NCBI GenBank assembly: GCA_029215795.1
Contig: JARDYH010000001.1
Span: 9,790,001 to 9,854,000 of the forward strand
Source: Anniella stebbinsi
Lineage: Eukaryota; Chordata; Lepidosauria; Squamata; Anniellidae
Length of the DNA: 64,000 nucleotides
Direction: 5' to 3'
Positions 53,016 to 64,000 of this stretch are shown in pieces; within the stretch, counting starts at the first letter, position 1, and every line of letters starts with the position of its first letter. Position numbers and translations under genes: made by a program. The notes beneath the pieces are model-generated. The model was not told where the DNA came from. It saw nothing but the letters and a program-made list of their open reading frames with translations, and did no database searches.

Positions 53016-53335
53016 TAGGCTGACCAGATAAAATCCAGGTCAGGGCTCATGTAACTTTAACAGTTGTAGAGAAAAGGGAATTTCAGCCAGTGTCGTTTGT
53101 ATGCAATTAGTTCCTGGTGATATTTCCTCTTCATCACAACAGTTAAAGTTGCAGGCACTATACTAGAGTGACCATATACTAGAGAAGGCAGGGCCCCTGC
53201 AACTTTAACTGTTGTGATGAAGAGGGAATTTCACCAGGAACTAATTGCATACAAATGACACTGGCTGAAATTCCCTTTTCTCTACAACTGTTAAAGTTAC
53301 ATGAGCCCTGACTTGGATTTTATCTGGTCAGCCTA
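53016..53335 (+). mobile_element. hAT palindromic MITE, copy 5
   Basis: Ends TAGGCTGACCAGATAAAATC and TATCTGGTCAGCCTA. Full length at 320 bp, spacer oriented as in copy 1. The flanks (AGAAGGAG and TGCATGTA) do not match, so the TSD has been lost or the flank rearranged. Confidence 0.88.
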
Positions 53336-53451
53336 TGCATGTAGGCTTTTCCAACTACTTCTTCCTCATGCGCTTGTCTTTTCCTGCTCTTTCCTTGGCT
53401 GGCTTTCTCCTCACTTCCCCCATAAGAGAAAGTACTGTTTCAACCTTGATT

Positions 53452-53771
53452 TAGGCTGACCATATGAAAAGGAGGACAGGGCTCATGTAGCTTTAACAGT
53501 TGTAGAGAAAAGGGAATTTCAGCCAGTGTCATTTGTATGCAATTAGTCCCTGGTGAAATTCCCTCTTCATCACAACAGTTAAAGTTGCAGGGGCCCTGCC
53601 TTCTTTTGTATATGGTCACTCTAGTATAGTGCCTGCAACTTTAACTGTTGTGATGAAGAGGGAATTTCACCAGGAACTAATTGCATACAAATGACACTGG
53701 CTGAAATTCCCTTTTCTCTACAACTGTTAAAGTTACATGAGCCCTGTCCTCCTTTTCATATGGTCAGCCTA
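53452..53771 (-). mobile_element. hAT palindromic MITE, copy 6
   Basis: Ends TAGGCTGACCATATG and CATATGGTCAGCCTA. ACCTTGAT lies one base from the left end (53443-53450) and ACCTTGAA directly at the right (53772-53779), a 7 of 8 TSD with one extra T. Only 116 bp separate copies 5 and 6. Confidence 0.9.
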
Positions 53772-53779
53772 ACCTTGAA

Positions 53780-54572
53780 GAAATGAAGCTTAACCAGGGA
53801 AATGAATCCTAACTGGTGAAATGAAATCTCTCCTCTCAGGGATACCCTCTTTCAACTGAAACCCCCCAGGCCTCTAGGCCTGACTTTTATTGCCTGGCCT
53901 CTATAGGCCTCAAAACTTAGCACTTTGTTGTTTTTGCTCATACCTACCATCAGCCTAGTCAAGCTGGGCTTTTCTTTAAAAAAGTACAAAAACACTGGAA
54001 CTTTGACTCAAGGGAGATACTATTGAATCATTATTATCTCTTTAAGTCAGAGTACATAGTACAGTACATCTGTTTCAAAGGGTGAAAAGGGTGATGTAGC
54101 AAAGAATAAGTTCGAAATGAATGGACTGATAATGGGGAATGTAAGATAACAAGGCAACACAATGCCAACGAAGAAGAAATCAAATGTTCTTCAGAGTAAT
54201 GGATGAGCAGATGCTATTCATCAGCCACAAACCATCCACAGAACCCTGAAGTACAATTTCCTTGGATGCATAAAAACTGTTCTTTCAATGAATATGTCAG
54301 CTGTTGATAGAAATACGAGCAGGTGATCTTGATTTGAGAGGCACTGACTTCATCTGAATCAAAATCACCCAGTTTACTTCAATATTCATGCAGCAGCCTA
54401 GGTGTTTCTGGATTCTCTTGTGCATAGAGATGAAACTCACTATTCAACTGAATCTCAGAAGTTTTTTTTGTTTTTGTTTTCAGTGATGTTTTGTTGACAT
54501 TGAATGGTTTTCTGACCTTCAAATGAAATGAAATGTGTATGCACAATACTTTACCATGAGATTGTTGTACTA
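53780..54572. other. Unassigned, repeat-poor
   Basis: No repeat or gene recognised. Confidence 0.3.
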
Positions 54573-54690
54573 AGGCAACCTTCTCCAACCTGCTGGCCAA
54601 CAAATGATTTGGATTACAACTCCCATCAGTCCCAGATAGCATGGGGTTTGTAGTTCAAAACATCTGGAGGGAAGCAGGGTGGGGAAGTTC
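54573..54690. mobile_element. hAT-like MITE fragment (ACTCCCATCAG type)
   Basis: AAGGCAACCTTCTCCAACCT on the left and GCAGGGTGGGGAAG on the right, with ACAACTCCCATCAGTCCCAG inside. Same family as 36812 and 56725. Confidence 0.55.
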
Positions 54691-54842
54691 ATAAGAGCTC
54701 ACTGCTGTGTTTACCCCTTAGCAGCAGTAAACCCAGTCTGGAGAACTCCTAGAGACAATTTGCCAATGCCAAGTAAAAACATCTCAGAACTAAATGCAGC
54801 CAGCCTCCTGTATAATATGGGGCCTGAACTAAATGTGACATT

Positions 54843-54935
54843 AAGGCTGCAATCTTATACTCACTTACAGAACTCAATGGGGCTGAGTTCAGAGTTGATG
54901 TGTACAGGATTGCACTGTAAATGTATCTTTGCATT
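54843..54935. repeat. Short foldback repeat (AACTCAATGGGGCTGAGTT)
   Basis: GGCTGCAATCTTATACTCAC and GTACAGGATTGCACTG are the opposed ends; the inner part is the common ACTCAATGGG motif. Same design as 18515. Confidence 0.5.
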
Positions 54936-55604
54936 TGACACGCATGCTTAATTCTGAGTGGACATGTAGAGGATTGGACTAGAAGTGCATCTTCGTATTT
55001 AACACACTTTTTTTAATGCACAGAGCAGTCACTGCATGGGGCTAATCATTATTGGGATCACCCCCATCCCCACCCCACCCCCACCCCACCCCCATCGTGG
55101 TTCTGGTAAAAATGGCTGCTCTGATACTGTTATTCGGATTGGGAAAAAAGCTCTCGACGAATTTTGAGTTTTCAGCTTTTATTTTAAAAATAACAGCAAG
55201 CCTCTAGTCCTGTTACTTGTGGAGAAATAAGGAAGAGCATGAAGGCAGCATTTCTTCTACCCAATATTCTTCCAATGGAAAACTCTCTCTCTCTCTCTCT
55301 CCCCCTCCCTCCCTCCCTACGTGTATTTATGATCTGGCTGTTCTACAAGATACCCTTCTCCTTTTGCTCCCCTTACCACAAAATATCTGGTTACACACTC
55401 TGGGTACCACTGAATAAATAAATAAAGTTAGCTTTAATGTGCCATTCCTGTATTTCCCCACTTATCTCCAAATAACATATTTAAATAAATTGCACCAAAT
55501 TCTGGCACATGCTATGCAATTATTGGGTGGTCTCAAAAGCCTAAAGCCAGAAATTATGTGTGTGTGTGTGTGTGTGTCTGTGCATACATGTACATATGTG
55601 TTAT
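54936..55604. other. Simple repeats and unassigned sequence
   Basis: (CCCCAC)n at 55062-55095, (CT)n at 55283-55302 and (GT)n at 55557-55577. The overlapping serine/leucine-rich frames at 55217-55421 arise from the pyrimidine run. No gene. Confidence 0.4.
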
Positions 55605-55770
55605 ATTTTATTTATTTATTACATTTTTATACTGCCCAATAGCCAAAGTTCTCTCAGTGGTTTATGCCAATTAAAACTCTAAAATACAACATGATCAAAT
55701 ATAGTATCAAAGTTTAAAAGTTAAAACTACAGCAAAGAATAAAAATAAAACCAAAATAAAATCTAGCTGT
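55605..55770 (-). mobile_element. L2-like LINE 3' UTR, minus strand
   Basis: TTTATTTATTACATTTTTATACTGCC and CAATAGCCAAAGTTCTCTC followed by A-rich text are the reverse of the family end at 30750. Only the UTR is present. Confidence 0.6.
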
Positions 55771-55984
55771 AATGATCATCTGTTTTGGAAAGGAAAAAAA
55801 AAAGGTATATTGGACCAGAAGGAAGAGCTTGGAGTTTGTTGGCCATACCCAACCTGGATAATCATTACACTTATGAAAGGATGATCCAGTAATGGCACCA
55901 GTAGTGAATAATGTCTGGTTTCTAACAGGTGTGTGTGTGTATGCTGAAACATGGGAGACAAACCTATAACACAATGAAGTTAGT

Positions 55985-56185
55985 CTTAAGAACATAATAA
56001 CATAAGTAGTGCCATGCTTAATCAGACCGAGGGTCCATCTAGTCCAGCACTCTGTTCACACAGTGGCCAACCAGCTGTTGTCCAGGGACCAATAAAGCAG
56101 GAGATGGTGCAACAGCACCCTCCCACCCATGTTCCCCAGCAGCTGGTGCACACAGGCTTACTATGAGATGCACACAGGCTTACCC
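55985..56185 (-). mobile_element. CR1/L3-like LINE 3' end, minus strand
   Basis: TTAAGAACATAATAACATAAG (terminus), GAGGGTCCATCTAGTCCAGC, CACACAGTGGCCAACCAGC and TGGTGCACACAGGCTTAC. A direct repeat GATGCACACAGGCTTAC follows at 56166-56182. Confidence 0.7.
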
Positions 56186-56724
56186 TTTCTTGGGAGTGTG
56201 TTTGCTTTCCTCCTTCAGTCTCTGAAACTTGTCTTGCGCAAAACAGATGGATGCCCAGAAGTGGTGCCAAAGCATTTATTATGTAGCGAGAAACATAACA
56301 CCCTGCTGACTGCTCTCTTCTGATGAGAAACGTTGACCGTACGTGCCGAACGCTGGATGACAGGAACAGAGACTATTTCATGGATGGGAAGGAAATATCA
56401 ATCAGGACTTGAGCAGAACAATGTGCAAAGGCAGTGACTGGAAAAGTTGGGAGGGATGAACAAGGAAATAGTAAATACTCCTTATTATCATTATCATCAA
56501 AGGAGGACAAGGAGCCAGAAAGGCAAAAAAAAAAAAGAGCAAGTGAACAAACGGAGTGTAGGTATTCGTTTCACCACTTGTCTCTATCTGATGTGTGGTG
56601 AAAATCTCCTCACTGCTAAGCAGGATAACACAGAGAGCCCACCTTTAGTGAATTGCCCCACTGTCAGGGCTAGAATCAGGAACCCACGGTCCTGTGCACA
56701 TCTACCTCCTGCAGTGAGAAGGTT
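56186..56724. other. Unassigned, no gene
   Basis: The 216-codon frame (56447-57097) spans unassigned sequence and a MITE and has no recognised domain, so I do not call it coding. Poly-A at 56527-56538. Confidence 0.35.
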
Positions 56725-56872
56725 GGAACATCTTTCTAAGACAGCTTTCCTTCCAGATGGGTTGTACTATAATTCCCATCCCCAGCCAGCACAGTCATTA
56801 TCCAGGCTGGTTGGAGATAATGGGAACTGTAGTACAACACATCTGGAGGGTGCCATATTGGGAAAGGGGTGG
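56725..56872. mobile_element. hAT-like MITE (palindromic TTCCCATCCCCAGCC type)
   Basis: Opposed halves CCTTCCAGATGGGTTGTACT / AGTACAACACATCTGGAGGG and AATTCCCATCCCCAGCC / GGTTGGAGATAATGGGAACT make an almost complete palindrome. Related to 54573 and 36812. Confidence 0.65.
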
Positions 56873-57744
56873 TCTGAAAGTAGATGTCCAGATGGTTTGG
56901 ACTTCACTTGTCAGTATTCCTCCATTGGCCATCTCATTAGACACGAAAGGGCTCCCAGGTGCTGGAGTGACATCACTCCTTCACATCGGCCATTGGCTGT
57001 CATCAACAGGAAGAGCAATCAAGGTTTCCTGTTCAGGCTGAGATGTGGGCTAACCTCTATAGTTGCTGATAGCTCAATAGACTCCAGAACCACTTGATTT
57101 TCTGTATTGTCCTGCCTAGTGGTAAGCAGAGTTTTAGCCCAGTATTCCCCAGTTCACAATGGCTTCCCATCTAAGACCCTTGAACTCAGTGGATTTAGCT
57201 CCAGCCTATCTGGCCCTGGAGGCTTGGGCTCTTCCACGGGCTACACCTAAATACATCATAGAACCCATGAAGGGCTCGGAGGGGGGCATCTGGCATCCAT
57301 CATATTATGGTTGCCTGCACTTGCTTTCACTGGAGGTTTCACGGATTGAACATGGGACCTTCTGCATGCAAAGCATGTGCTTTGCTAATGAACGGCAACC
57401 CCCAATCTGTAGCCACTGAGATAATTGACTTACTAAGTGACTTCCTGTGTGCCAAGGAAAGTTACCACTTGATAAATGACCATCTCTCTTCATAATTTCT
57501 TGAATGAAAGGACTTTCTTGATTTACTAATGCATGGTTTACATGCACAGTAATAACTATAACTATGGCATCCTCTGAGGGACAGTGACATAATCCCCTAC
57601 AACGCCCGAAATTTGACAGTGACAAATTTATGGACTATCACTGGACAATGAAGCAAAAATACCATTGGTCAGCATGGTGTTGTCATCATCATTAAGTATC
57701 TAAAGGAACGTCTCATCCCATATGTAACTGCTTGGGCCTTTAGG
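56873..57744. other. Unassigned; tRNA-SINE scrap at 57290-57400
   Basis: The minus strand at 57330-57400 has GCACATGCTTTGCATGCAG and TCCCATGTTCAATCCGTG, a decayed tRNA-headed SINE core. The rest is unassigned. Confidence 0.35.
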
Positions 57745-58112
57745 CAAACTTTGGAGGTCCCTTCAAAGGAAATTAGTTGGGTAGCTAGAAGGAGTCTTCT
57801 CCAGTGGCACCCTGACCAGGTGCCTACAGCATTACCTTTTTGGCACCAGGCAAAGCCTTTTCTTTTCTCCCAGGCATTTCAGAGACTTAAAAAAAAAAAG
57901 ATTTTATGGCTGTCTTCACCTATTTTTATATTAATTTCTGTTCTGTTTCTTGTTTTGCTTTGTATTTTCATCTTTTAGCTTCTTTGTATTACATTTTCTT
58001 CTTGTAGCTTCTTTTGGTTTTTACGGTTTCATATTGAATGTTGTCCTTTTAATTTTTGTGATATACCTAAAGAACATTGGTTATTGGGAAGATGAAAATA
58101 AATAAACAAACC
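57745..58112 (+). mobile_element. L2-like LINE 3' end
   Basis: CTTTGGAGGTCCCTTCAAAG, CTTTTTGGCACCAGGCAAAG (the G-T-R motif also at 27126), GAACATTGGTTATTGGGAAG and a (AAATAAAC) tail. Heavily decayed. Confidence 0.5.
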
Positions 58113-60689
58113 TTCTTCCAGCTTTTTTAGGCAGGAGAAATTAATCTGCAGAACTTGCACCATTTCAGGCTGTGAGAGGCCTTGTCAAAAACAAGACCCT
58201 AAAGAACAAATCCTTGAGCACTCAAGGGGAAGGTAATGTGGGAAACCAGGTATCTGTGCAAGTCCTATGGACAACTAGCTGACTGAGTGTATCAGAAATA
58301 CTTAACAAGGGGCTTCCAGATCTCCTCTCCCATTATAAAATTTCATTTCTTTTTTATTAGCAGCAGTATGTATATTGCTAATAACAAATCACCCAATAAC
58401 AAGTTAAGGGAGTGACACAGGGGTCTCCCTAAGCAAGTACAAGTTTCCCACAATAGCAGCATTACATTTCTGTGGCAGTAGTTTAAAAAGGTTGTGTTAC
58501 ACAGATAGACCAACCGGAGTGGGTCAAAAAGTATTGGGACATCTTAGAAATGCGCAGCAAGCACCACCAAAGGACCTATATACCAAACGTCTTAGGGGAT
58601 AGCTTCCGGATGCTGGAAAGCGTGATTGAGTTTATTTTAAGCTAGACATTATTATGTTTTGAGGACAATGCAAAATGAACCACCAGATGGCAAAGAGTCC
58701 ACAATGTGAACATGCTTTCATTTCCAAGTTTTGACATTCCAATGATTCCCATCTTCAGTTCCCTGAATATGATTGGAAACTGGTGTGACCCATGATGGAT
58801 CTCTTTCTTCTAGGAAGTCCTAGATGCGTAATAGAAAAACAGTATTTCCAGTCTTAGAGGGGATGGATGTTAGCTTAAAATAAATGTACCTTGGGCCCTT
58901 TTGCTCAATCAATCAAAGGTCAGGATATGCAACACTTTCATTCATGAATGAATTGACTGTTATGGTTCCTATTCTGGTATAACTGGGGGCTTGTGGATTC
59001 TGCCATTTAGTGGTGAGGATCATGCTTGTGTGTTTATGTGAGTGTGCATGAGCACAATTTTTTATGCATTCAAATGTGTGAACCAAGTGTTGTTTGCTAC
59101 CTAAAATAAAACTGCAGAATTTGTACTAAGTGTATTATTAGCATTCACGACATTGCCAGCAAATAACATTTCGGTAAACATACGATGAGAAATAGTTCTT
59201 TCTAAAATCATTTTAAAAGGGATCAACTCCTCATCGGATGAATTTAAGGTTAGACATGGAATACCTGAAACCTTCCTCCTGTGTGGGCATGGTTTGCCCA
59301 GGAGAGTCGGGATGAATGGATTTTGATGAATGCATTCCATCTCTGTTTCACGAATTGTCAGAATTTTGATGAATGCATTCCATCATTCACTCATTGGGGA
59401 ATTGGATTCTTTATAGGGCTGCATGGGAATCTGAATTCATTGCAGATTCCTCCGATGCTCCTAGGAGAGAGTCATGTGATCGACAACCCTGCCATCCACA
59501 TAGTCATATTATTCACATGCGTGCCCATGAAATGTGGGATGGTATCTTGTTGAAGCACCTCCCATGATGCAGTGTGTGTGTACAGGCTCTTTCTTAGAAA
59601 GATCTTGGAAGAACAGCAAAAAGGGAACGCTGAGATTTTCTACTGGCTCATCTCAGAAAAGTGAGATGTGCTTTGATATTTAAAAATTAAAATAATCTAA
59701 AAATGTAATTTCAGGATCTCATGACTCTACTGAAGCAGATATAAAGCTTTCAGCATCATTAAATCATGTTCAACTGGACCTTGGGTAACTTTTAAAAGCA
59801 ATAAAAGATTCATTTGTTCACTCTTCTCGTTTTAAGTCACTTAAATTGCAGGTAAGCCTTTTATGGAAATTGCACAAAATGGTGGCCGTAAATAGCATGA
59901 TTTATGCAACGTTGCATTCACCAGTTGCTGCCATGGTGAAGAGCGGCTGTTTCCACCAGCAGACGAGCCCAGGTATGGCTGCAATTATGTGTCCATGTGT
60001 TGTATAAACCGTGGAAGCTGCTTTGTGAGGGCAGCGTGCTCTGAAAAACGGCTTTAAAAAAATCTTTAAAATAGAGTCAAAATTAAATGTTAGATTATAC
60101 TCAAGGATGACTTAGAAGAAGCCGAATTTCCCTCATACATTTAAACTATGATTGCAGCGTTGCCTTGACATTCCGACGTGAGGTGCGTCTTGTTAGGACG
60201 TAGGTGGAATTTTCTCACGAAGAAGCTACATGGGGCTTGGTGTGGGTGGGCATAGGTGCTAAAACTAAGAAAAGGTTAATAAGAATATATAATATTGTTT
60301 CGCTTCAGGGGGTTGGAGGCAGATTGGAAGACTGGCAAGGGGGAAGCTAAAGCAACTGCCGAAGGATTAGGAGTAGAGCTGCTATGGAAACAAAGAGCTA
60401 GCGGTTGGTGTGGGGGCAGTCTTTCCAGAGTAACGGCCACTGCAAATCTTTTAGAAGACAATCTGAAAACACAATATTTTTTTTGTCACTAAGCAACTTC
60501 CTCTCCAATTTTAATCATCTTGATGAAAGTTGGGGACGATAATAGCCGTACATGTGGGAAGATGTGGCACTATCTCCCTCAGTAGAATATGAGAGGAAAA
60601 CCTTGTTACCAAGTGGGTGGAAGAAAGTGAGAAAGCTTGTTGGGATAAAATGGAGGATGTCAGGGAGATCTTTCTTCTTCTTCTATTTA
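58113..60689. other. Repeat-poor stretch, no gene
   Basis: At 58520-58545 GAGTGGGTCAAAAAGTATTGG recalls Tc1/mariner-type ends, but no partner end was found. TTTTGATGAATGCATTCCATC is duplicated at 59324 and 59365. Positions 59800-60260 are complex sequence of unknown nature. No exon recognised. Confidence 0.3.
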
Positions 60690-61120
60690 TGTATGTATGT
60701 ATGTATTTATTACATTTATACACCGCTGAAGCTCTCTGGGCGGTTCACAAAAATTAAAACCACCAACAAAACTGTATAAAAACACGATCTAAAAATACAA
60801 TATAAAAACACAACCAGGGTAAAAAAAAAGCGCACCAATGCAGATTTAAAATACAAATTTAAAATACAGATTTAAAATAGCAGAGTTAAAAGATTGTGAT
60901 AATAAATGGTTACAAATATGTGTAAATCAAAAGGTCTTCACCTGGTGTCGAAAGGAGCATAATGTAGGTGCCAGGCGAACCTATCTAGGGAGCTCATTCC
61001 ACAGCCGGGGTGCCACAGCAGAGACGGCCCTCCTCCTGGTAGCCACGTGCTTCATTTCCTTTGGCAGGGGCTCATGGAGAAGGACCCCTGAGGATGATCT
61101 TAGGGTCTGGGCAGGCACTT
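60690..61120 (-). mobile_element. L2-like LINE 3' end, minus strand
   Basis: Same order as 30750-31190 and 51690-52080: CAGACCCTAAGATCATCC, GAACGAGC-type text, a GCTCCTTTCGACACCAGGTG block, ACCGCCCAGAGAGCTTC and TATAAATGTAATAAATA. A TATG-type repeat (60690-60712) marks the tail. Confidence 0.75.
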
Positions 61121-61594
61121 CTTCTCTTCTCCAGCACTTTATGCCTACCTCTTCAATAAGCTTAAGAACAAGTAAAATACAAAGTTGCCAGCTCAGTATC
61201 TCAGTGTAAAACTCTACTGAGCTTTAAAAATACGTTGCTGAGTCCGTGTAAGCTGTTATATCGCTCCTAGTTAAAAAATACTTTTTCAATCAGAATGAAT
61301 GTTTGTTAAAATGTGCATTAATGGGTTGTGGTTGCCAGCTGTAGAACACATCCTAACTGCTTGGGATGTGTGTGTGTGTGGGGCGGAGAGGGAGTTGTTG
61401 GAGTTAGCAAAGGATACAGAACTCTTGAGGCTGTGCAAAGTGCAGCTTTGTCATGTGGCCTGGAAGAACATGCTGGTTGCTTTGGGGGGACCTCATGTTG
61501 CTTTAAAGAATAATACTATCTCATCCGAGTTCCTGCCTGGTTCCCCTTATAAATCTGAAACTAGGTATTACAAGAACACCTTACGCCTTAAGTA
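61121..61594. other. Unassigned spacer
   Basis: A short (GT)n lies at 61366-61379. No gene. Confidence 0.3.
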
Positions 61595-61830
61595 GGGCCG
61601 GATGAATCTGTCAATTTTGGTTTCTCTCAGTCTCCCATTTTTCCAGTTCATCCTGAAATTTGAGTTTTTTTTTTAAGTTTTAAAAGTTTGCAGTAACATT
61701 TATATGCATACCTGTGTACATTTCTCCCATAACAGCATTTTTGCAATCAATTTCCATAATATAATGCATCTTTGCACCTTCCCCCCCCCCCCCAAATATA
61801 CACATATTTGTACACATTTTTTTAAAAAAA
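61595..61830. repeat. Dispersed repeat with ATCTGTCAATTT end
   Basis: Resembles 1605-1765; contains TGTACATTTCTCCC, CATAATATAATGCATC and ATATACACATATTTG motifs. Poly-C at 61781-61794. Confidence 0.4.
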
Positions 61831-61889
61831 ATTGGAGAAATCCATTGCCTTGTCCCCACCAACACTCTGGTGGCCATGCACAGAAGCAT

Positions 61890-62062
61890 TTATTTATTTA
61901 TTTATTTATTTATTTTATTCCATTTATATACCGCCCCATAGCCAAAGCTCTCTGGGCAGTTTACAAAAATTAAAAACATTGAACAATTAAAACACCAATA
62001 TACAAAATTTAAAAGCATAAAGCATAAAAACAAGTTAAAATTACAATATCCTTCTGGGTATT
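61890..62062 (-). mobile_element. L2-like LINE 3' UTR, minus strand
   Basis: A (TTTA)n tail at 61889-61914, then TTATATACCGCCCCATAGCC, AAAGCTCTCTGGGCAG and A-rich text, as in 55605 and 30750. Confidence 0.65.
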
Positions 62063-63000
62063 TGCTTGGCTGTTCTGTTCTTTGCAGCGTAGTGACTTTT
62101 CTTCTTCCTCTCCTTCCATGAACGAGAGGAGACACACTTGACACCAGCGGCCCTTAGGTTCACAACGACGCTGCTAGTAGGGAATCTTGACCCTTAAACT
62201 CGAAAACTCTCTCTACTTCTGCCTGAGTTCACCACTCTGCCCAGCTCCCAAACCAGAGCCATGCCTCGCTTTGCTGTGCCACACGCACCTAATATCTGAC
62301 TTGAAGCAAGGATGGCTGAGTTCACGGTTGGCTGTCCTTACTGATAGTTGTTGGCTATTAACAAGTTTGTCGTAAGTTTCTGAAGCTGTGAAAATGCCAG
62401 GTTTCAGAATGACTCACAGCAACCATGCATCAACCTAGCAATTGGAACGGAAGAGATCACCATGAATGTCCTCTGGCACTGAAACGCTTGTTTACTTAGT
62501 GCAAGCAAGGCTTGTCCCTTTCCATTAGGTTCCCGTGATCCTTACTCTTGCTTTGAAAAGACATCTTGAGAGCACCTTGATCTAGAGGAAGGGAGCAACT
62601 GTTGAAAATTTCCTTCTTTGTGACAACGGGCCTAATGAACCCTGGCATATCGTGATGTGATTGTTGTTGTTGTTGTTGTTAAGAAATATCAACAAAATAA
62701 TATTTTCAGTCTGCTTTCTGCTCTATTGTTGGAGAGGCAAACGCACACCAACATGTAACCCTCACAATAATTAAGCGTGGAATCTAAGAGGGAGTGAATT
62801 TTGAGCAAATAAACAAGGACTGATTGCTAACTATCCTTATTTCTAATAGCAAATGGACCTGACTTCACAAATGTTGGAATTGGCTCTGGTGTGATACAGC
62901 AATACCTTTGATCAAGCTTACACGCCAGTCAGAGTTGGGCACCCCTGAGAGTGGGGTCTGTCCACTCCATTCCCCTGAGGAGGGTGTCCCATTGCAGGGG
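62063..63000. other. Repeat-poor stretch with (GTT)n
   Basis: (GTT)n at 62661-62680. No exon or transposon recognised. Confidence 0.3.
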
Positions 63001-63600
63001 GGGGGGCAGGTGTATACACATATTTTCCTTCAAAGTACAGATTTCTAAATGTATTTCCCCCTTGAAATGTGCAGTTTGGTAGGTTTTTGAGCAAAGAATT
63101 GCATTTTAATATTTAGAGACGTGTAAAAGCTGCATTCCAACCCAGACAATCAGGTGTTTTAAATTCAAAATGTGGTCTGAATAAAATCCTCAAGCATATC
63201 TAGCGAATGGCTGATGCATCATTGTTATGGTACGAATAGGCATAGATGAGAAGTTCATTTCTGGTCGCTAATCATGCAAACATGTTCCATTCACAGCCCC
63301 AAAGATGAATATAAATGGGAACACTTTTTGTTGTTGTTTACGGATTCCTGAATTTGTGGTAGTGTTCAAAAATGTATTTTTTTCATCGAAAAGGCAGACT
63401 TTGAAATGCACATTTTCCCAACAAAACACACAAATGTTCACGCTGTAGTCCATTGGGAAATAAGCAGAGAGGTGTACGTTTCTTGTTCAGGTGAGCCAAA
63501 AACCAGATTGAAAATGGGAGTGAGCTGAAAAAAGCTTCAAAGTGAATTTTGGATCATTTTGGTGAGATTGGGAATCGCTGGTTCTGCCATCCCTAACACA
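63001..63600. repeat. Dispersed ATTTCCCCC / ATGTGCA repeat copies
   Basis: Degenerate AAATGTGCAG, AAATGCACATTTTCC and CAAATGTTCACGC motifs in two clusters (63010-63110 and 63370-63450). They match the family at 25690 and 31310. No gene. Confidence 0.35.
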
Positions 63601-63609
63601 GAAAACATT

Positions 63610-63830
63610 GGCTCAATTCGGACGACACAATAAACAACTAGTGTGGGGGAAACAATCGTCAGTTGTTTTGACTATTGTGTCACCCAAATGCTGCCATAGT
63701 CAACTAAGCGCTGATCCTCATCCACACCACAGTTGATTATTTAATACCATGTTGTGTGGGGAGTGCCCCCTAGGGTTACGGTTAGGGTTAGTCAACCCAC
63801 CATTGACTATCGTGTCGTCCGAATTGAGCC
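63610..63830. mobile_element. MITE with GGCTCAATTCGGACGAC ends
   Basis: Perfect inverted ends GGCTCAATTCGGACGACACAATA-type (first 17 bp exact) and GTCGTCCGAATTGAGCC. 221 bp, related to 32183-32690. Flanks ATT and ATC. An internal GTTACGGTTAGGGTTAG stretch looks telomeric but belongs to the element. Confidence 0.7.
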
Positions 63831-63904
63831 ATCGTGTTAGATGACTCTGCGACAGATAATTCTGGAACTGATTCACAATTAAAATACTTGTTAAAGTAGG
63901 AGTT

Positions 63905-64000
63905 AGGACTATATGAGTCTCCCCCAGTTGCTGGAATGCAAATCCCAACTGCCCTAGCTAGTATGGTGAGGTATGATTGGAGGTGTAGTCCATCAACATC
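63905..64000. mobile_element. hAT-like MITE fragment at window edge
   Basis: TTGCTGGAATGCAAATCCCAAC and GATTGGAGGTGTAGTCCATCAACATC are the two halves of the ACTCCCA-type MITE; the right end lies beyond the window. Confidence 0.45.

Noticed and set aside
56447..57097. A 216-codon open frame as a host exon
   Set aside because: It runs across a MITE, has no recognised domain and no splice context I can defend.
58520..58900. Tc1/mariner element suggested by GGGTCAAAAAGTATTGGGAC
   Set aside because: No opposite inverted end, no TA-flanked boundary and no transposase remnant was seen.
63772..63800. Interstitial telomeric repeat (GGTTACGGTTAGGGTTAG)
   Set aside because: Only about two imperfect units, inside a MITE.

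Overview
This window is vertebrate nuclear DNA and most probably comes from a squamate reptile (lizard or snake). The call rests on the repeats: CR1/L3-like and L2-clade LINE ends, a SINE with a tRNA-like head and a tail like the Sauria/Bov-B type, other tRNA-headed SINEs, and many short hAT-type MITEs with 8-bp target-site duplications (TSDs). The species cannot be named from the sequence alone. I found no convincing host protein-coding exon, no rRNA or functional tRNA gene and no CRISPR array. The window reads as intergenic or deep intronic DNA built from several generations of transposons, with some repeat-poor stretches between them.

Layout. 1-9 kb: CR1 and L2 fragments, one Sauria-type SINE, a solo LTR with a perfect 5-bp TSD (3149-3623) and a hAT-like element split by an L2 (4317-4965). 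9-20 kb: a minus-strand retroelement 3' end split by a MITE, tRNA-headed SINEs, and a 5'-truncated L2-clade LINE (13537-16391) whose endonuclease and reverse transcriptase share one frame broken by a single TGA. That LINE sits inside a hAT MITE. 19.8-24.8 kb: a 5-kb almost perfect palindrome with TAGGGGTGTGCA-type ends and an 8-bp TSD. This is the most unusual object here. 25-34 kb: MITEs, nested CR1/L2 and simple repeats. 34-42.4 kb: two more foldback elements with the same kind of ends (33995-34934 and 41779-42410), a tandem duplication with a later CR1 insertion, a MITE split by CR1, and a possible solo LTR. 42-64 kb: more MITEs, tandem repeats, L2 3' ends and repeat-poor DNA.

The only substantial coding sequence is the LINE, whose RT could act in target-primed reverse transcription if the upstream stop and 5' truncation did not disable it. 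The MITEs and foldbacks carry no recognisable transposase and would need a hAT transposase from elsewhere. Nesting gives relative ages in several places: MITE before LINE, CR1 before L2, retroelement before MITE, tandem duplication before CR1. Family names come from recognition of ends, TSDs and motifs by eye, with no database search, and element boundaries without a stated TSD are approximate.
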